Of a stretch of 64,000 bases of DNA, positions 55,441 to 64,000 are shown one piece after another. The translations under genes and the position numbers were made by a program. The notes beneath the pieces are model-generated. The model had not been told where the DNA came from. It did not search any database and saw only the letters and a list, made by a program, of their open reading frames with translations. Source of the DNA: Phyllobacterium myrsinacearum (lineage in GTDB: Bacteria > Pseudomonadota > Alphaproteobacteria > Rhizobiales > Rhizobiaceae); contig NZ_JACGXN010000001.1 in assembly GCF_014138285.1 (NCBI RefSeq), positions 1,539,314 through 1,603,313 on the forward strand, in the 5' to 3' direction. The stretch's first letter is position 1. Every line of letters starts with the position of its first letter.

Positions 55441-56105
55441 TGTTGTCTCTCTTTCTCCGTGATACGAGATTGGGCCTGCGCGCCGGTGGCGGCATGCTCG
55501 TCGGTATATTGTTTTTTCTGGCGATTATCGCGGTTGTGCCATTCGGTGTCGGGCCGGATCTCAAACTTCTGGGGCGAATCGGACCCGCGATGTTGTGGAT
55601 CGGCGCGCTGCTGGCAACTCTGCTGGGTCTTGATCGTCTTTTTCAGGCGGATCGCGATGATGGTTCTCTCGATCTGCTCGTCATGGCCTCGGAGCGGTAT
55701 ATGCTCGCTCTGACCGTTCTCGTCAAATGTCTTGCACACTGGACAACCAGTGTACTGCCGCTTGTTGTCGCCTCGCCGCTACTCGGGCTTTTCATGAACA
55801 TGCAACCTTCCGCCATCGGCGCCACAACCCTGACGCTGCTCGTCGGCACACCGGCAATTACGCTGATCGGAGCAGTCGGTGCGGCGGTCGCCGTGGCGTT
55901 GCCGCGTGGCGGTTTGCTTGTGTCCGTCATTATCCTGCCACTCACCATTCCGGTGCTGATTTTCGGGGTGTCGGCGGCCTATGGCGCGGTGGAAGACCCT
56001 GCGCCATTTGTCGCGCCCTTTCTTATACTCATTGCAATTACGCTGTTCTTTACGGTCATTGGACCACTGGCAGCAGCGGCAGCACTGAAATCGTCGGCCG
56101 ATTGA
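55440..56105 (+). CDS. ccmB: Haem exporter membrane subunit CcmB
   Basis: 221 residues, six hydrophobic segments. Starts on the TGATG overlap with ccmA. MLSLFLRDTRLGLRAGGG and FQADRDDGSLDLLV are typical CcmB stretches. Membrane partner of CcmA in the cytochrome c maturation system. Confidence 0.95.
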   Translation: MLSLFLRDTRLGLRAGGGMLVGILFFLAIIAVVPFGVGPDLKLLGRIGPAMLWIGALLATLLGLDRLFQADRDDGSLDLLVMASERYMLALTVLVKCLAHWTTSVLPLVVASPLLGLFMNMQPSAIGATTLTLLVGTPAITLIGAVGAAVAVALPRGGLLVSVIILPLTIPVLIFGVSAAYGAVEDPAPFVAPFLILIAITLFFTVIGPLAAAAALKSSAD

Positions 56106-56196
56106 CATAGATAGCGCGGCGCACGATCTTTTCGGGCTAGGGAGGATCATGCGATGGTGAATTGCGAAAAAGCGCCCGGGAAGCTAAGAAATCACT

Positions 56197-56964
56197 ATGA
56201 GTGAAGCAGTTTCAAAAGCTGGCCGCTGGATCGACCTGGCCAATCCAACCCGGTTCATTAATTTTGCGGGTATCGTCCTGCCGTGGCTTGCCGGTATCAC
56301 GTTACTGGTTCTGGCGGCCGGATTGTGGATGTCATTTCAGGCGCCAGATGATTATCAGCAGGGATCGACCGTCAAGATCATGTTCATCCATGTGCCTTTC
56401 GCATGGCTGTCGATGATGTGCTACACGATCATGAGCATCTCTGCGATCGGAACGCTGGTCTGGCGGCATCCGCTCGCGGACGTCTCGGCCAAGGCGGCGG
56501 CCCCAATTGGTGCCGCCTTTACCGCCCTGGCTCTGATCACAGGCTCTTTATGGGGCAAGCCCATGTGGGGCACGTGGTGGGTTTGGGATGCACGGCTGAC
56601 TTCGGTTTTCGTGCTGTTCCTGATGTATCTCGGTATCATTGCACTGACGCGTGCGATGGACGATCCGGCAAAATCCACCAAAGCGACGGCAATTCTGACG
56701 CTGGTCGGATTTATCAACATTCCTATTATCAAGTTCTCTGTCGACTGGTGGAATACATTGCATCAGCCGGCCTCAGTCATTCGCATGGGCGGGCCGACCA
56801 TTCATCCGTCACTGCTCTGGCCGCTACTGGTCATGGCGATCGGCTTCACGCTGCTTTTCTTCACACTTCATATGATGGCTATGCGCAATGAAATCTGGCG
56901 CCGGCGCGTGGTGGCCATGCGCCGTATCGCAGCCCGTAGTGCAGAGCGGAGGGGGACACAATGA
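56197..56964 (+). CDS. ccmC: Haem exporter protein CcmC
   Basis: 255 residues, six membrane segments. The tryptophan-rich haem-handling motif WGKPMWGTWWVWDARLTS is diagnostic, and conserved His lie in MFIHVPFAWLSM and TLHQPAS. Hands haem to CcmE. Overlaps ccmD (ATGA). Confidence 0.96.
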   Translation: MSEAVSKAGRWIDLANPTRFINFAGIVLPWLAGITLLVLAAGLWMSFQAPDDYQQGSTVKIMFIHVPFAWLSMMCYTIMSISAIGTLVWRHPLADVSAKAAAPIGAAFTALALITGSLWGKPMWGTWWVWDARLTSVFVLFLMYLGIIALTRAMDDPAKSTKATAILTLVGFINIPIIKFSVDWWNTLHQPASVIRMGGPTIHPSLLWPLLVMAIGFTLLFFTLHMMAMRNEIWRRRVVAMRRIAARSAERRGTQ

Positions 56965-57134
56965 TGACCCATACCGGTTTTGTTCTTGCGTCCTATGGTG
57001 CATCCATCATTGTCCTTGTGGCCCTTGTCGCCTGGATACTGATTGATCAGCGAACCCAGCGCCGTGCTTTGCAGGAACTGGAAACGCGCGGTGTTCGTCG
57101 CCGCTCTGAAGCGCGAACGGAAAACGCATCATGA
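56961..57134 (+). CDS. ccmD: Haem exporter protein CcmD
   Basis: 57 residues from the ATG at 56961 (or 56964). One membrane segment (LASYGASIIVLVALVAWILI) and a basic cytoplasmic tail, as expected for CcmD, which helps release holo-CcmE. ATGA overlaps with ccmC before it and with ccmG after it (57131-57134) fix it in the operon. Confidence 0.9.
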   Translation: MMTHTGFVLASYGASIIVLVALVAWILIDQRTQRRALQELETRGVRRRSEARTENAS

Positions 57135-57727
57135 GTGAACGAGACACGATTGAACAGGCGCCGCGCCGACGTATCTCGCTGTCTGCCTTCCTGCCCCTGC
57201 TGCTGTTTGTAGTTCTGGCCGGCATCTTCGCCTTTCAGCTCGCGCTTGGTCGGGACGAAAGCGTCATTCCCTCGGCTCTGATCGGCAAGCCAGCGCCAAA
57301 CCTGATACTTCCGGCACTGTCCGGATTGACCAAGGATGGACAGGCGGTTCCTGGAATCGAGCCTGCTTCTTTTAAAGGACAGCTCACTCTCCTGAACATC
57401 TTCGGCTCCTGGTGCGTGCCGTGCCGTGCCGAGCATCCGCTATTGATGCAACTGGCAAAAGACAAGCGTTTCCGCCTTGCCGGTCTCAACTACAAGGACA
57501 AGGATGAAAATGCGCTGAAATTCCTTGGCGAACTTGGCAACCCGTTTGATCTGGTGGGCATCGATGCAAGCGGTCGTGCCGGCATCGAATGGGGCGTCTA
57601 CGGCGTGCCGGAGACATTTCTTGTCGGCCGTGACGGTACCATTCTGTACAAGCACGTAGGGCCATTCAGTGAAGCCTCGATCCGGGATGATTTGATGCCC
57701 GCCATTGAAAAAGCGCTAAAGCCTTAA
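57131..57727 (+). CDS. ccmG: Thiol:disulfide interchange protein CcmG/DsbE
   Basis: 198 residues. N-terminal membrane anchor (about 15-37), then a thioredoxin fold with FGSWCVPCRAEHPLLM and the cis-Pro stretch YGVPETFLV. It reduces apocytochrome c in the periplasm. Last gene of ccmABCDG; ccmE, ccmF and ccmH are not in the window. Confidence 0.95.
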   Translation: MSERDTIEQAPRRRISLSAFLPLLLFVVLAGIFAFQLALGRDESVIPSALIGKPAPNLILPALSGLTKDGQAVPGIEPASFKGQLTLLNIFGSWCVPCRAEHPLLMQLAKDKRFRLAGLNYKDKDENALKFLGELGNPFDLVGIDASGRAGIEWGVYGVPETFLVGRDGTILYKHVGPFSEASIRDDLMPAIEKALKP

Positions 57728-57731
57728 ACGC

Positions 57732-58160
57732 TTATTCGCTGTCCAGCATGGCATAGCGGCGAACCCACCCGGCGGCGCGCGAGGCGGCATCTGCCGTGCT
57801 GTCATAGGCATGGGTCAACGGTACAGCAATCATGCGGTAGCCGAACGAGGTTTTTTTGCCGACTGTGACGGGCACATCGACCGGAGTGCCAAGCGCGATC
57901 GTATCCATCGGTCGGTCGGGTGCAGGTTCGGGAATGGCAAAGGACCGGGCGACCAGCGTCGATGGGTGCTTAGCCTTGATGGTGCAGGTTGCCGTTATCA
58001 ACGGATAGTCCACACCAGCTGTTTTGCGGATCTGGTTTTCAAGATCGGCACGACAATTCTCCACGCTTGTCCAGCCGGCATCTGTTGTCTTGATGTATTC
58101 GCAGATTTTTGCATCGCAGTCGCAGCCCATCAGGGTCATGACAATGAGGGCCGTTTTCAT
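57732..58160 (-). CDS. Hypothetical protein near ccm operon
   Basis: 142 residues. The N-terminus MKTALIVMTLMGCDCDAKIC could be a short signal or lipoprotein-like leader with three Cys nearby. The rest contains TCTIKAKHPSTLVA and DAASRAAGWVRRYAML. Not recognised. Convergent with ccmG, four bases apart. Confidence 0.65.
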   Translation of the reverse strand: MKTALIVMTLMGCDCDAKICEYIKTTDAGWTSVENCRADLENQIRKTAGVDYPLITATCTIKAKHPSTLVARSFAIPEPAPDRPMDTIALGTPVDVPVTVGKKTSFGYRMIAVPLTHAYDSTADAASRAAGWVRRYAMLDSE

Positions 58161-58285
58161 GGCGCGCGCTCTTTCGGAATGGGATTGCCGTCAGCGCGAT
58201 ATTTGTTCCTGGATCGCGGCGGGATTTCGTCGCGATTTGTCTGGAATTGCGGTTCTTTTCAGCCCAATTGTGGCGGGGGAAACGC

Positions 58286-58957
58286 TTACTTTTTCTTGTT
58301 CGCCGTGCCTTTGTCGACCAGAGGTTCAAGCGAGTGTTTCATCACCAGCGGCATCTGTGCAAACGTGAAGAGCAGCGTGATGGGCATGGTGCCCCAGACT
58401 TTGAATGCCACCCAGAAATCCGTCGAAAAACTACGCCAGACCACTTCGTTCAATATGGCGAGAAACAGGAAGAATATGCCCCAGCGCATGGTGAGCTTGC
58501 GCCAGCCCTCGGCGTCGAGCTTGAAGGCGCTGTCGAAGACATAGCCGAGCAGAGATTTGCCGAAATAGAGGCCGCCAAGCAAAATGACGCCGAACAGCGC
58601 ATTAATAATGGTCGGCTTGATCTTGATAAAGTTTTCGTCATGAAGCCAAAGCGTCAGACCGCCAAACACCAGCACCACGATGCCAGAGATGAGCGGCATG
58701 ATCGGCAAACTGCGCAGCATGATCCATGACACGACAAGGGCCACCACTGTTGCTGCCATGAAAAGGGCGGTGGCAAGAAAGATCGGCTCGCCAATATGGG
58801 CCAGAACGGGAAAACGCTCGATCAGCCATTCACCGCGGGCATTGGCAAAGAAGAATACCATCAGGGGCCCCATCTCGATTGCCAATTTCAGCAAGGGATT
58901 GACGGTCTTGTGGGCCGGGTCCGATGGATCCCGTTCGAATACGGATTGGTCCATCAT
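58286..58957 (-). CDS. yciB: Septation protein A/IspZ family (YciB)
   Basis: 223 residues with five hydrophobic segments. [20 protein letters not shown] and the Trp/Arg-rich [20 protein letters not shown] are family hallmarks. An inner-membrane protein involved in septation and envelope synthesis. Starts inside the ftsY stop (ATGA overlap at 58954-58957). Confidence 0.93.
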   Translation of the reverse strand: MMDQSVFERDPSDPAHKTVNPLLKLAIEMGPLMVFFFANARGEWLIERFPVLAHIGEPIFLATALFMAATVVALVVSWIMLRSLPIMPLISGIVVLVFGGLTLWLHDENFIKIKPTIINALFGVILLGGLYFGKSLLGYVFDSAFKLDAEGWRKLTMRWGIFFLFLAILNEVVWRSFSTDFWVAFKVWGTMPITLLFTFAQMPLVMKHSLEPLVDKGTANKKK

Positions 58958-60567
58958 GCAACTCCTGCGATGGCTTTGGCAAAATCTTTGGCGGCGAAGG
59001 GTTCGAGATCTTCGACCTGCTCGCCCACGCCGATGAAATAGACTGGCAATTTGTGTTTGGCTGAAATGGCAACGAGGATGCCGCCCCGTGCCGTGCCATC
59101 CAGCTTGGTCATGACCAGACCGTTGACACCAGCGATGTTCTTGAAAATCTCGACCTGATTGAGTGCATTCTGGCCGGTGGTGGCATCAAGTGTCTGCAGC
59201 ACCGTATGCGGTGCCTCCGGATCGATCTTGCCTAGAACGCGGACGATCTTGGCAAGCTCGTCCATCAATTCAGTCCGGTTCTGCAGACGTCCGGCCGTGT
59301 CGATGATCAGGACGTCGCTTCCGGCTTCCTTGGCCTGTTGCCATGCATCAAAAGCAAGACCCGCAGCATCGGCGCCGAGCTTGGAGGAAACAACCGGAGC
59401 GCCGGTGCGCTGCCCCCAGATATGCAGCTGTTCAATGGCGGCGGCGCGGAAGGTGTCACCTGCTGCCAGCATAACGCTGAGACCGCCAGCTGTGAGTTTG
59501 GCTGCAAGCTTGCCGATCGTGGTGGTTTTGCCCGTACCATTGACGCCGACAACCAAAATGACATGCGGCTTGTGCGAAAGGTCCAGCTCCAACGGTTTGG
59601 CAACCGGCCCAAGCACCTTTTCGATCTCCGTCGCCATGATGGCCCTGACTTCTTCCGAACTGATATCCTTGCCATAACGGGTGGCGCTCAAGGAACCGGT
59701 GATGCGGATGGCGGTCTCCATGCCAAGATCGGCTTGAATCAGCACATCTTCGAGATCCTGCAGCGTGTCTTCATCAAGCTTGCGGCGGGTAAAGATACCG
59801 CCGATGGAGTCGCCAAGCTGCTGGGAGGAGCGCGAGAGGCCTTTGCGCAAGCGCTCGAACCAGGAGAGTCGCTTCTCCGGTTCGACCTCAACGGCGTCTT
59901 CAACCTTCTTCTCTTCAACCGTTTTGGTGACGGTTACTTTTGATGAGGCAGGTTTTGTGGGCGCAATCGGCTCAACAGGCGCGGGTACATCGATGGCGGC
60001 AGGCTCGGGTTCCCGCACATGGACAGGCGGTGTCAGGACTTCAGCCAAAGTCTGTTCGAACGGCTCTTCCGCAACGTTCAACGGAATGGGGTACTCTTCC
60101 TCGACCGGCGGGATGACCGGTTCGAGTTCAGGCAATGCAGTTTCCGGTTCTGCAGGTACGACCGGTTCTGGTTTCGGCGCCTCCTGTTGCGGCAGTTCCG
60201 CGATGGGCTCCGGTTCTGGATCGATGACAACAGGTGGGGATTCTTCAACAGCGATAGGCTCAACAACAACCGGTTCAGCCTCAACGAGAATCTCTGTTTC
60301 TGCCGGCTGTTCAATGACCGTTTCAACTGCGGGCGCAGGCTCATCAATATGTTCAGCTTCGACTGGTTCCGGTTCAATGAGCTCAACCTGTGCTGGTACA
60401 GTCAGGGCTTCCTGTGCAGTTGTATCCTCATAGACCTGCTCAGTTGTCTGATGGACCGGTGCTTCCAGCGCTGGTGCTTCCAATGCAGGTATTGGCGTTT
60501 CCGCGGGCACCTCTTCGACAGTCTTCTTGCCGAAAGAAAATATCTTTTTGATAAAACCCAGAGCCAT
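58954..60567 (-). CDS. ftsY: Signal recognition particle receptor FtsY
   Basis: 537 residues. A long acidic, Pro/Glu/Val-rich N-terminal region (about 20-215) is followed by the NG domain with [30 protein letters not shown] and [13 protein letters not shown]. Receives SRP-ribosome complexes at the membrane. The acidic part mediates membrane contact in relatives. Followed by yciB; mtaB and dapF lie upstream on the same strand. Confidence 0.96.
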   Translation of the reverse strand: MALGFIKKIFSFGKKTVEEVPAETPIPALEAPALEAPVHQTTEQVYEDTTAQEALTVPAQVELIEPEPVEAEHIDEPAPAVETVIEQPAETEILVEAEPVVVEPIAVEESPPVVIDPEPEPIAELPQQEAPKPEPVVPAEPETALPELEPVIPPVEEEYPIPLNVAEEPFEQTLAEVLTPPVHVREPEPAAIDVPAPVEPIAPTKPASSKVTVTKTVEEKKVEDAVEVEPEKRLSWFERLRKGLSRSSQQLGDSIGGIFTRRKLDEDTLQDLEDVLIQADLGMETAIRITGSLSATRYGKDISSEEVRAIMATEIEKVLGPVAKPLELDLSHKPHVILVVGVNGTGKTTTIGKLAAKLTAGGLSVMLAAGDTFRAAAIEQLHIWGQRTGAPVVSSKLGADAAGLAFDAWQQAKEAGSDVLIIDTAGRLQNRTELMDELAKIVRVLGKIDPEAPHTVLQTLDATTGQNALNQVEIFKNIAGVNGLVMTKLDGTARGGILVAISAKHKLPVYFIGVGEQVEDLEPFAAKDFAKAIAGVA

Positions 60568-60590
60568 GAATGCTGCTTTGCTTGTTCTGT

Positions 60591-61874
60591 TTACGCTGCG
60601 CGCCGGTCGCTGTGGGCGGCCAGCAGCTTGTCGCCGTCATGCCCGCTGATCGGCCGTTCAATGATTTCGCCAGGCACACCGCCTTCGATGCCGACAAGAG
60701 TAAAGCCTTCGGATCGGCCAAGCCCCTCGCGTTCGACGAGTATCCGCTGGCTCGAACCGACAAGACGGTCGAGATGAGAGCGATACGCCGCATCGCCTGC
60801 GGCACGCAATCGGGCAGCGCGGGCTTTGACGATCTGACGGTTTAGCTGCGGCATGCGGGCAGCGGGTGTGCCTTCGCGCGGGCTGAACGGGAAGACATGC
60901 AGATGTGTCAGGCCGCATTCCTCGACAATACGGATGGAATTTTCGAACATCTCGTCGGTCTCTGTGGGGAAGCCGGCGATGATATCGGCGCCGAACACAA
61001 TGTCGGGCCTGAGCTTGCGGACATTTTCACAGAACTCGATGGAATTCTCGCGCAGATGGCGACGCTTCATGCGTTTCAGGATCATGTTGTCGCCCGACTG
61101 CAATGAAAGATGCAGATGCGGCATCAGGCGGCTCTCGTTGGCGAGTGCTTCCATCAGATCTTCATCGGCTTCGATGGAATCGATCGAGGAAAGGCGCAGG
61201 CGCTTCAGATCCGGCACCTGACCGAGTATGGTCTTGACGAGTTTGCCGAGACGCAAGGAGCCCGGCAGGTCGGGACCATAGCTGGTCATGTCGACGCCGG
61301 TCAGAACCACTTCATTGTAGCCATTCCCGACCAGACGCTTGACCTGCTCGACAACGCCGCCCATGGGCACCGAGCGGGAATTACCGCGGCCATATGGGAT
61401 AATGCAGAAGGTGCAGCGATGATCGCAGCCATTCTGCACCTGAACAAAGGCGCGTGCGCGGCCCTCGATGGCATCAACCATGTGGGAGGCGGTTTCGCGC
61501 ACTTCCATAATGTCGTTGACGCGGACTTTTTCGAACTGGTTGACGCCGAAATCCGGCAGCATGCGGTAGGAGTTGGATTTTAACTTTTCTTCATTGCCGA
61601 GAACGAGATCGACTTCATCCATGGCGGCAAATTCATCAGCACCGGTCTGGGCGGCACAGCCGGTGACGATAATGCGTGCCTGTGGATTGTCGCGGCGTGC
61701 CTTGCGGATAGCCTGCCGCGCCTGCCGTACAGCTTCGCTGGTGACAGCGCAGGTGTTGAAAATGATCGCGCCGTTTTCCAGCGTGCCAAGTCCGGCGGCG
61801 TCGGCTTCGCGCTTCATCACCTCGGATTCGTAGGTGTTGAGGCGGCAGCCAAAGGTGACAATATCAACCGCCAT
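60591..61874 (-). CDS. mtaB: tRNA t6A37 methylthiotransferase MtaB
   Basis: 427 residues. N-terminal UPF0004 Cys in FGCRLNTYESE, central radical-SAM motif NGCDHRCTFCIIPYGRG, and C-terminal TRAM-like part. Adds the methylthio group to t6A37 in tRNA reading ANN codons. Overlaps dapF by one base. Confidence 0.95.
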   Translation of the reverse strand: MAVDIVTFGCRLNTYESEVMKREADAAGLGTLENGAIIFNTCAVTSEAVRQARQAIRKARRDNPQARIIVTGCAAQTGADEFAAMDEVDLVLGNEEKLKSNSYRMLPDFGVNQFEKVRVNDIMEVRETASHMVDAIEGRARAFVQVQNGCDHRCTFCIIPYGRGNSRSVPMGGVVEQVKRLVGNGYNEVVLTGVDMTSYGPDLPGSLRLGKLVKTILGQVPDLKRLRLSSIDSIEADEDLMEALANESRLMPHLHLSLQSGDNMILKRMKRRHLRENSIEFCENVRKLRPDIVFGADIIAGFPTETDEMFENSIRIVEECGLTHLHVFPFSPREGTPAARMPQLNRQIVKARAARLRAAGDAAYRSHLDRLVGSSQRILVEREGLGRSEGFTLVGIEGGVPGEIIERPISGHDGDKLLAAHSDRRAA

Positions 61875-62797
61875 CAGGCAACTCCCTGTGAAGGCTGGCT
61901 CTCATCGCGCTGCCACGCGCCGGTGGCAGGGTCAAATGAGCCGGAAAACTCCCATTCAGCTGGACCAGTCATCAGGACGTGATCATTTTCGAGCCATTCG
62001 ATTACGAGCGGGCCACCGGGAACGGTCACCGTCACGGTTCGTTCCGTACGGCCAGTGCGGGCGGCTGAAACGGCCGAGGCACAGGCGGCCGAGCCGCACG
62101 CGCGGGTCAGGCCAGCGCCGCGCTCCCACGTGCGCAAAGTAATCGCGTTCCGGCTGGTCACATGGGCAATCGAGATATTGGCGCGTTCGGGGAAAATCGG
62201 GTGATTCTCCAGAAGCGGGCCAAAACGTTCCAGGTCATAGGTCCAGACATCCTGATCGACCCAGAAGATCGCGTGCGGATTGCCCATGCTTGCAACCGAT
62301 GGAGAATGCAGCACCGGCGCATCGATCGGGCCGATCTGCAGCTCGATCTGCCGCGTGTCATGGAAAGGTTCGGCCAGCGGGATTTCCTGCCAGTCGAAAC
62401 GTGGTTTACCCATATCGACAGATATAAGGCCATCCGGATGTTCGTGGGCCGTCAGAATTCCGGCAATGGTTTCGAAGGTGAATTCGCGCTTGCCCGTCTC
62501 GGAGGCTAGAGCCTGAACAACGCAACGCATGCCATTGCCGCAAGTCTGGGCCTGCGTGCCGTCGGAATTGATGATTTCGATGAATGCCTCTGTGTCGGGC
62601 CGGCGCGGGGCGTGGATGGCCATGATCTGATCGAATTTGGTGGCGGAATCGTGATCCAGCGCAATGGCAGCGGCTGGAAGAATATGATCCACACGGCCAC
62701 GCATGTCGGCAACGATGATTTCGTTGCCAAGCCCGTTCATCTTCGCAAATTGTGCGCGCTCTGCCATGCTTCCGTCAGCCTGTATTGCCGTTTTCAT
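61874..62797 (-). CDS. dapF: Diaminopimelate epimerase
   Basis: 307 residues from the ATG at 62797; ATGs at 62851 and 62767 are alternatives and none has a strong ribosome site. The two catalytic Cys are in [15 protein letters not shown] and [13 protein letters not shown]. Epimerises LL- to meso-diaminopimelate for lysine and peptidoglycan. Head of the dapF-mtaB-ftsY-yciB cluster. Confidence 0.95.
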   Translation of the reverse strand: MKTAIQADGSMAERAQFAKMNGLGNEIIVADMRGRVDHILPAAAIALDHDSATKFDQIMAIHAPRRPDTEAFIEIINSDGTQAQTCGNGMRCVVQALASETGKREFTFETIAGILTAHEHPDGLISVDMGKPRFDWQEIPLAEPFHDTRQIELQIGPIDAPVLHSPSVASMGNPHAIFWVDQDVWTYDLERFGPLLENHPIFPERANISIAHVTSRNAITLRTWERGAGLTRACGSAACASAVSAARTGRTERTVTVTVPGGPLVIEWLENDHVLMTGPAEWEFSGSFDPATGAWQRDESQPSQGVA

Positions 62798-62898
62798 GTC
62801 GATAGAGGGCTTATATGGCGGAAAAGGTGAAGAATTGCCAGTGCCAGCCACTGCAAAGCCTTGTCAAAGCTGCGTCATTCACGCGCGCTGGCCACCGA

Positions 62899-63915
62899 TT
62901 AGGCTACCTTGATCACCAGCTTGCCGAAATTATGCCCGTCGAGCAGGCCAATGAAAGCTTTGGGCGCATTGGTAAGTCCATCGACAATGTCCTCACGGTA
63001 TTTCACGTCACCGCTGTGCAGCCAGGCATTCATGGCTTCGAAGAAAGCGGGGCGCTGATCGACGAATTCTCTGTTTATAAAGCCGCGCACAGTCAGACTC
63101 TTTTTCAAAATATCGCGCATGAGGGCTGGCAGACGATCATTGCCGGATAGATCGAGGCTATTATACTGCGCGATTAGACCGCAGACCGGTATGCGTGCAA
63201 AGGTATTGAGAAGCGGAAAAACAGCATCCCAGACCGGGCCGCCGACATTTTCGAAATAGACATCGATTCCGTTGGGGCAAGCGTCTTTCAGCTGGTTGGC
63301 AAAGTCGGGTGCGCGGTGATCGATAGCTACGTCGAAGCCAAGTTCATTTTTGATGAAGGCGCATTTGTCCGGTCCTCCGGCAATACCCACGGCTCTCGCT
63401 CCCTTGATTCGAGCGATCTGGCCGACGGTTGCGCCAACCGGGCCGCTGGCTGCAGCCACGACAACCGTTTCACCGGGTTTTGGCTGGCCGATGGTCAAAA
63501 GTCCGGTATAGGCGGTGAAGCCTGGCATGCCAAGAATGCCAACGGCGGTGGAAAGCGGCGCCGCCTCCGAGTTGAGTTTGCGCAGGCCAACGCCATTGGA
63601 AATGGCATAGCTCTGCCAGCCGGAATGGGAGAGGACGATATCACCGGCGACATAATCAGGGTGATTGCTCTTCACGACTTCGGCAACCGTGCCACCTTCC
63701 ATGACGTCGTTTACGGCGACGGGCGCGGCATAGGATTTCGCGTCGTCCATGCGGCCGCGCATATAGGGATCAAGTGACAGAAGCAGGATTTTCAGGAGCA
63801 GTTCGCCGCTACCGGGAACGGGGATGGGCTGTTCCTCTATGCGGAAGTTTTCCGGTTTCACACGGCCTTGTGGACGTGAGGCCAGAACGATGCGGGTGTT
63901 ATGCGACTGGGACAT
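62899..63915 (-). CDS. NADP-dependent medium-chain reductase
   Basis: 338 residues from the ATG at 63915; AGGAG six bases upstream decides the start over the longer frame. LSLDPYMRGRMDDAKSYA and the nucleotide-binding turn AAASGPVGATVGQIARIKGA identify the leukotriene-B4-dehydrogenase/CurA-like group. Reduces alkenal or enone compounds; substrate unknown. The rest of the window to 64000 shows nothing further. Confidence 0.92.
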   Translation of the reverse strand: MSQSHNTRIVLASRPQGRVKPENFRIEEQPIPVPGSGELLLKILLLSLDPYMRGRMDDAKSYAAPVAVNDVMEGGTVAEVVKSNHPDYVAGDIVLSHSGWQSYAISNGVGLRKLNSEAAPLSTAVGILGMPGFTAYTGLLTIGQPKPGETVVVAAASGPVGATVGQIARIKGARAVGIAGGPDKCAFIKNELGFDVAIDHRAPDFANQLKDACPNGIDVYFENVGGPVWDAVFPLLNTFARIPVCGLIAQYNSLDLSGNDRLPALMRDILKKSLTVRGFINREFVDQRPAFFEAMNAWLHSGDVKYREDIVDGLTNAPKAFIGLLDGHNFGKLVIKVA

Positions 63916-64000
63916 GATCTGCTCCTTCATACGGAAGATGGCGACCCTATCCCAGCCATTTCAAAGCAACAATGCCTTGTTGTCAGTGTGGTTCGTGAGC

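Noticed and set aside
59765-60777. Two plus-strand frames opposite the ftsY N-terminus
   Set aside because: Low-complexity Ser/Gly or Arg/Phe strings are the antisense of the Pro/Glu/Val-rich region of FtsY.
1-64000. CRISPR array, transposase or insertion sequence
   Set aside because: Looked for regularly spaced repeats and DDE or HUH transposase motifs; none seen.

Overview
The window looks like a chromosomal segment of a Rhizobiales alphaproteobacterium, most likely of the Brucella/Ochrobactrum/Phyllobacterium group. This rests on gene content and order: leuD/asd/leuB; dapF-mtaB-ftsY-yciB; acnA next to ccmABCDG; ohr/ohrR; an IalB-family protein; and the deduced proteins. The genus is inferred from recalled neighbourhoods, not from a search.

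Positions 1-943 hold the N-terminal part of holA (DNA polymerase III delta), cut by the window edge. From 1108 to 15497 lies an integrative element of about 14.3 kb inserted in a tRNA-Gly(GCC) gene. A perfect 54-bp direct repeat marks its ends. The left copy is a 3' tRNA fragment and the right copy is part of an intact tRNA gene. The element carries a P4-type tyrosine integrase, two small AlpA/excisionase-like proteins, a RepA-like AAA ATPase beside a cluster of GGTGCGC repeats, several uncharacterised coiled-coil proteins and an XRE regulator. It also carries a partial phage tail module (tail fibre, fibre partner, tape measure) without recognisable head, terminase or lysis genes. Its right end holds a DprA-like gene followed by a ComF-like phosphoribosyltransferase gene, a candidate cargo or defence pair.

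From 15.5 to 64 kb the region is ordinary chromosome. 15.7-20.9 kb: prolyl-tRNA deacylase, thioredoxin-TPR protein, Lon N-terminal-like protein, Trm112-like protein, TetR regulator, zincin, and a CitE-like lyase. 21-26.4 kb: leuD, asd, an MHS transporter with a large insert, and leuB. asd is preceded by what looks like a full transcription attenuator: promoter, leader peptide ending in a Lys/Thr-rich run, antiterminator and terminator. 26.6-31.3 kb: lipoprotein, an OmpR/HK two-component pair, ohrR/ohr with palindromic operators, and a Tat-leader alpha/beta hydrolase. 31.4-44.2 kb: M3 peptidase, argG, LLM oxidoreductase, PAP2 phosphatase, tam, LysR/LysE, rlmN, IalB, pterin dehydratase, low-molecular-weight phosphatase, thpR. 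44.4-51.7 kb: a tesA/ybbA/ybbP-like cluster, a Bax-inhibitor protein, an acetyltransferase, a DUF2794 protein, a probable AbcR-like small RNA with an orphan + strand terminator, and a DUF1223 protein. 51.8-63.9 kb: acnA, ccmABCDG, yciB, ftsY, mtaB, dapF and a medium-chain reductase.

The strongest leads for new biology are the DprA/PRTase pair at the element's end, the headless tail module in an otherwise intact-looking element, and the asd attenuator. No CRISPR array or transposase was seen.
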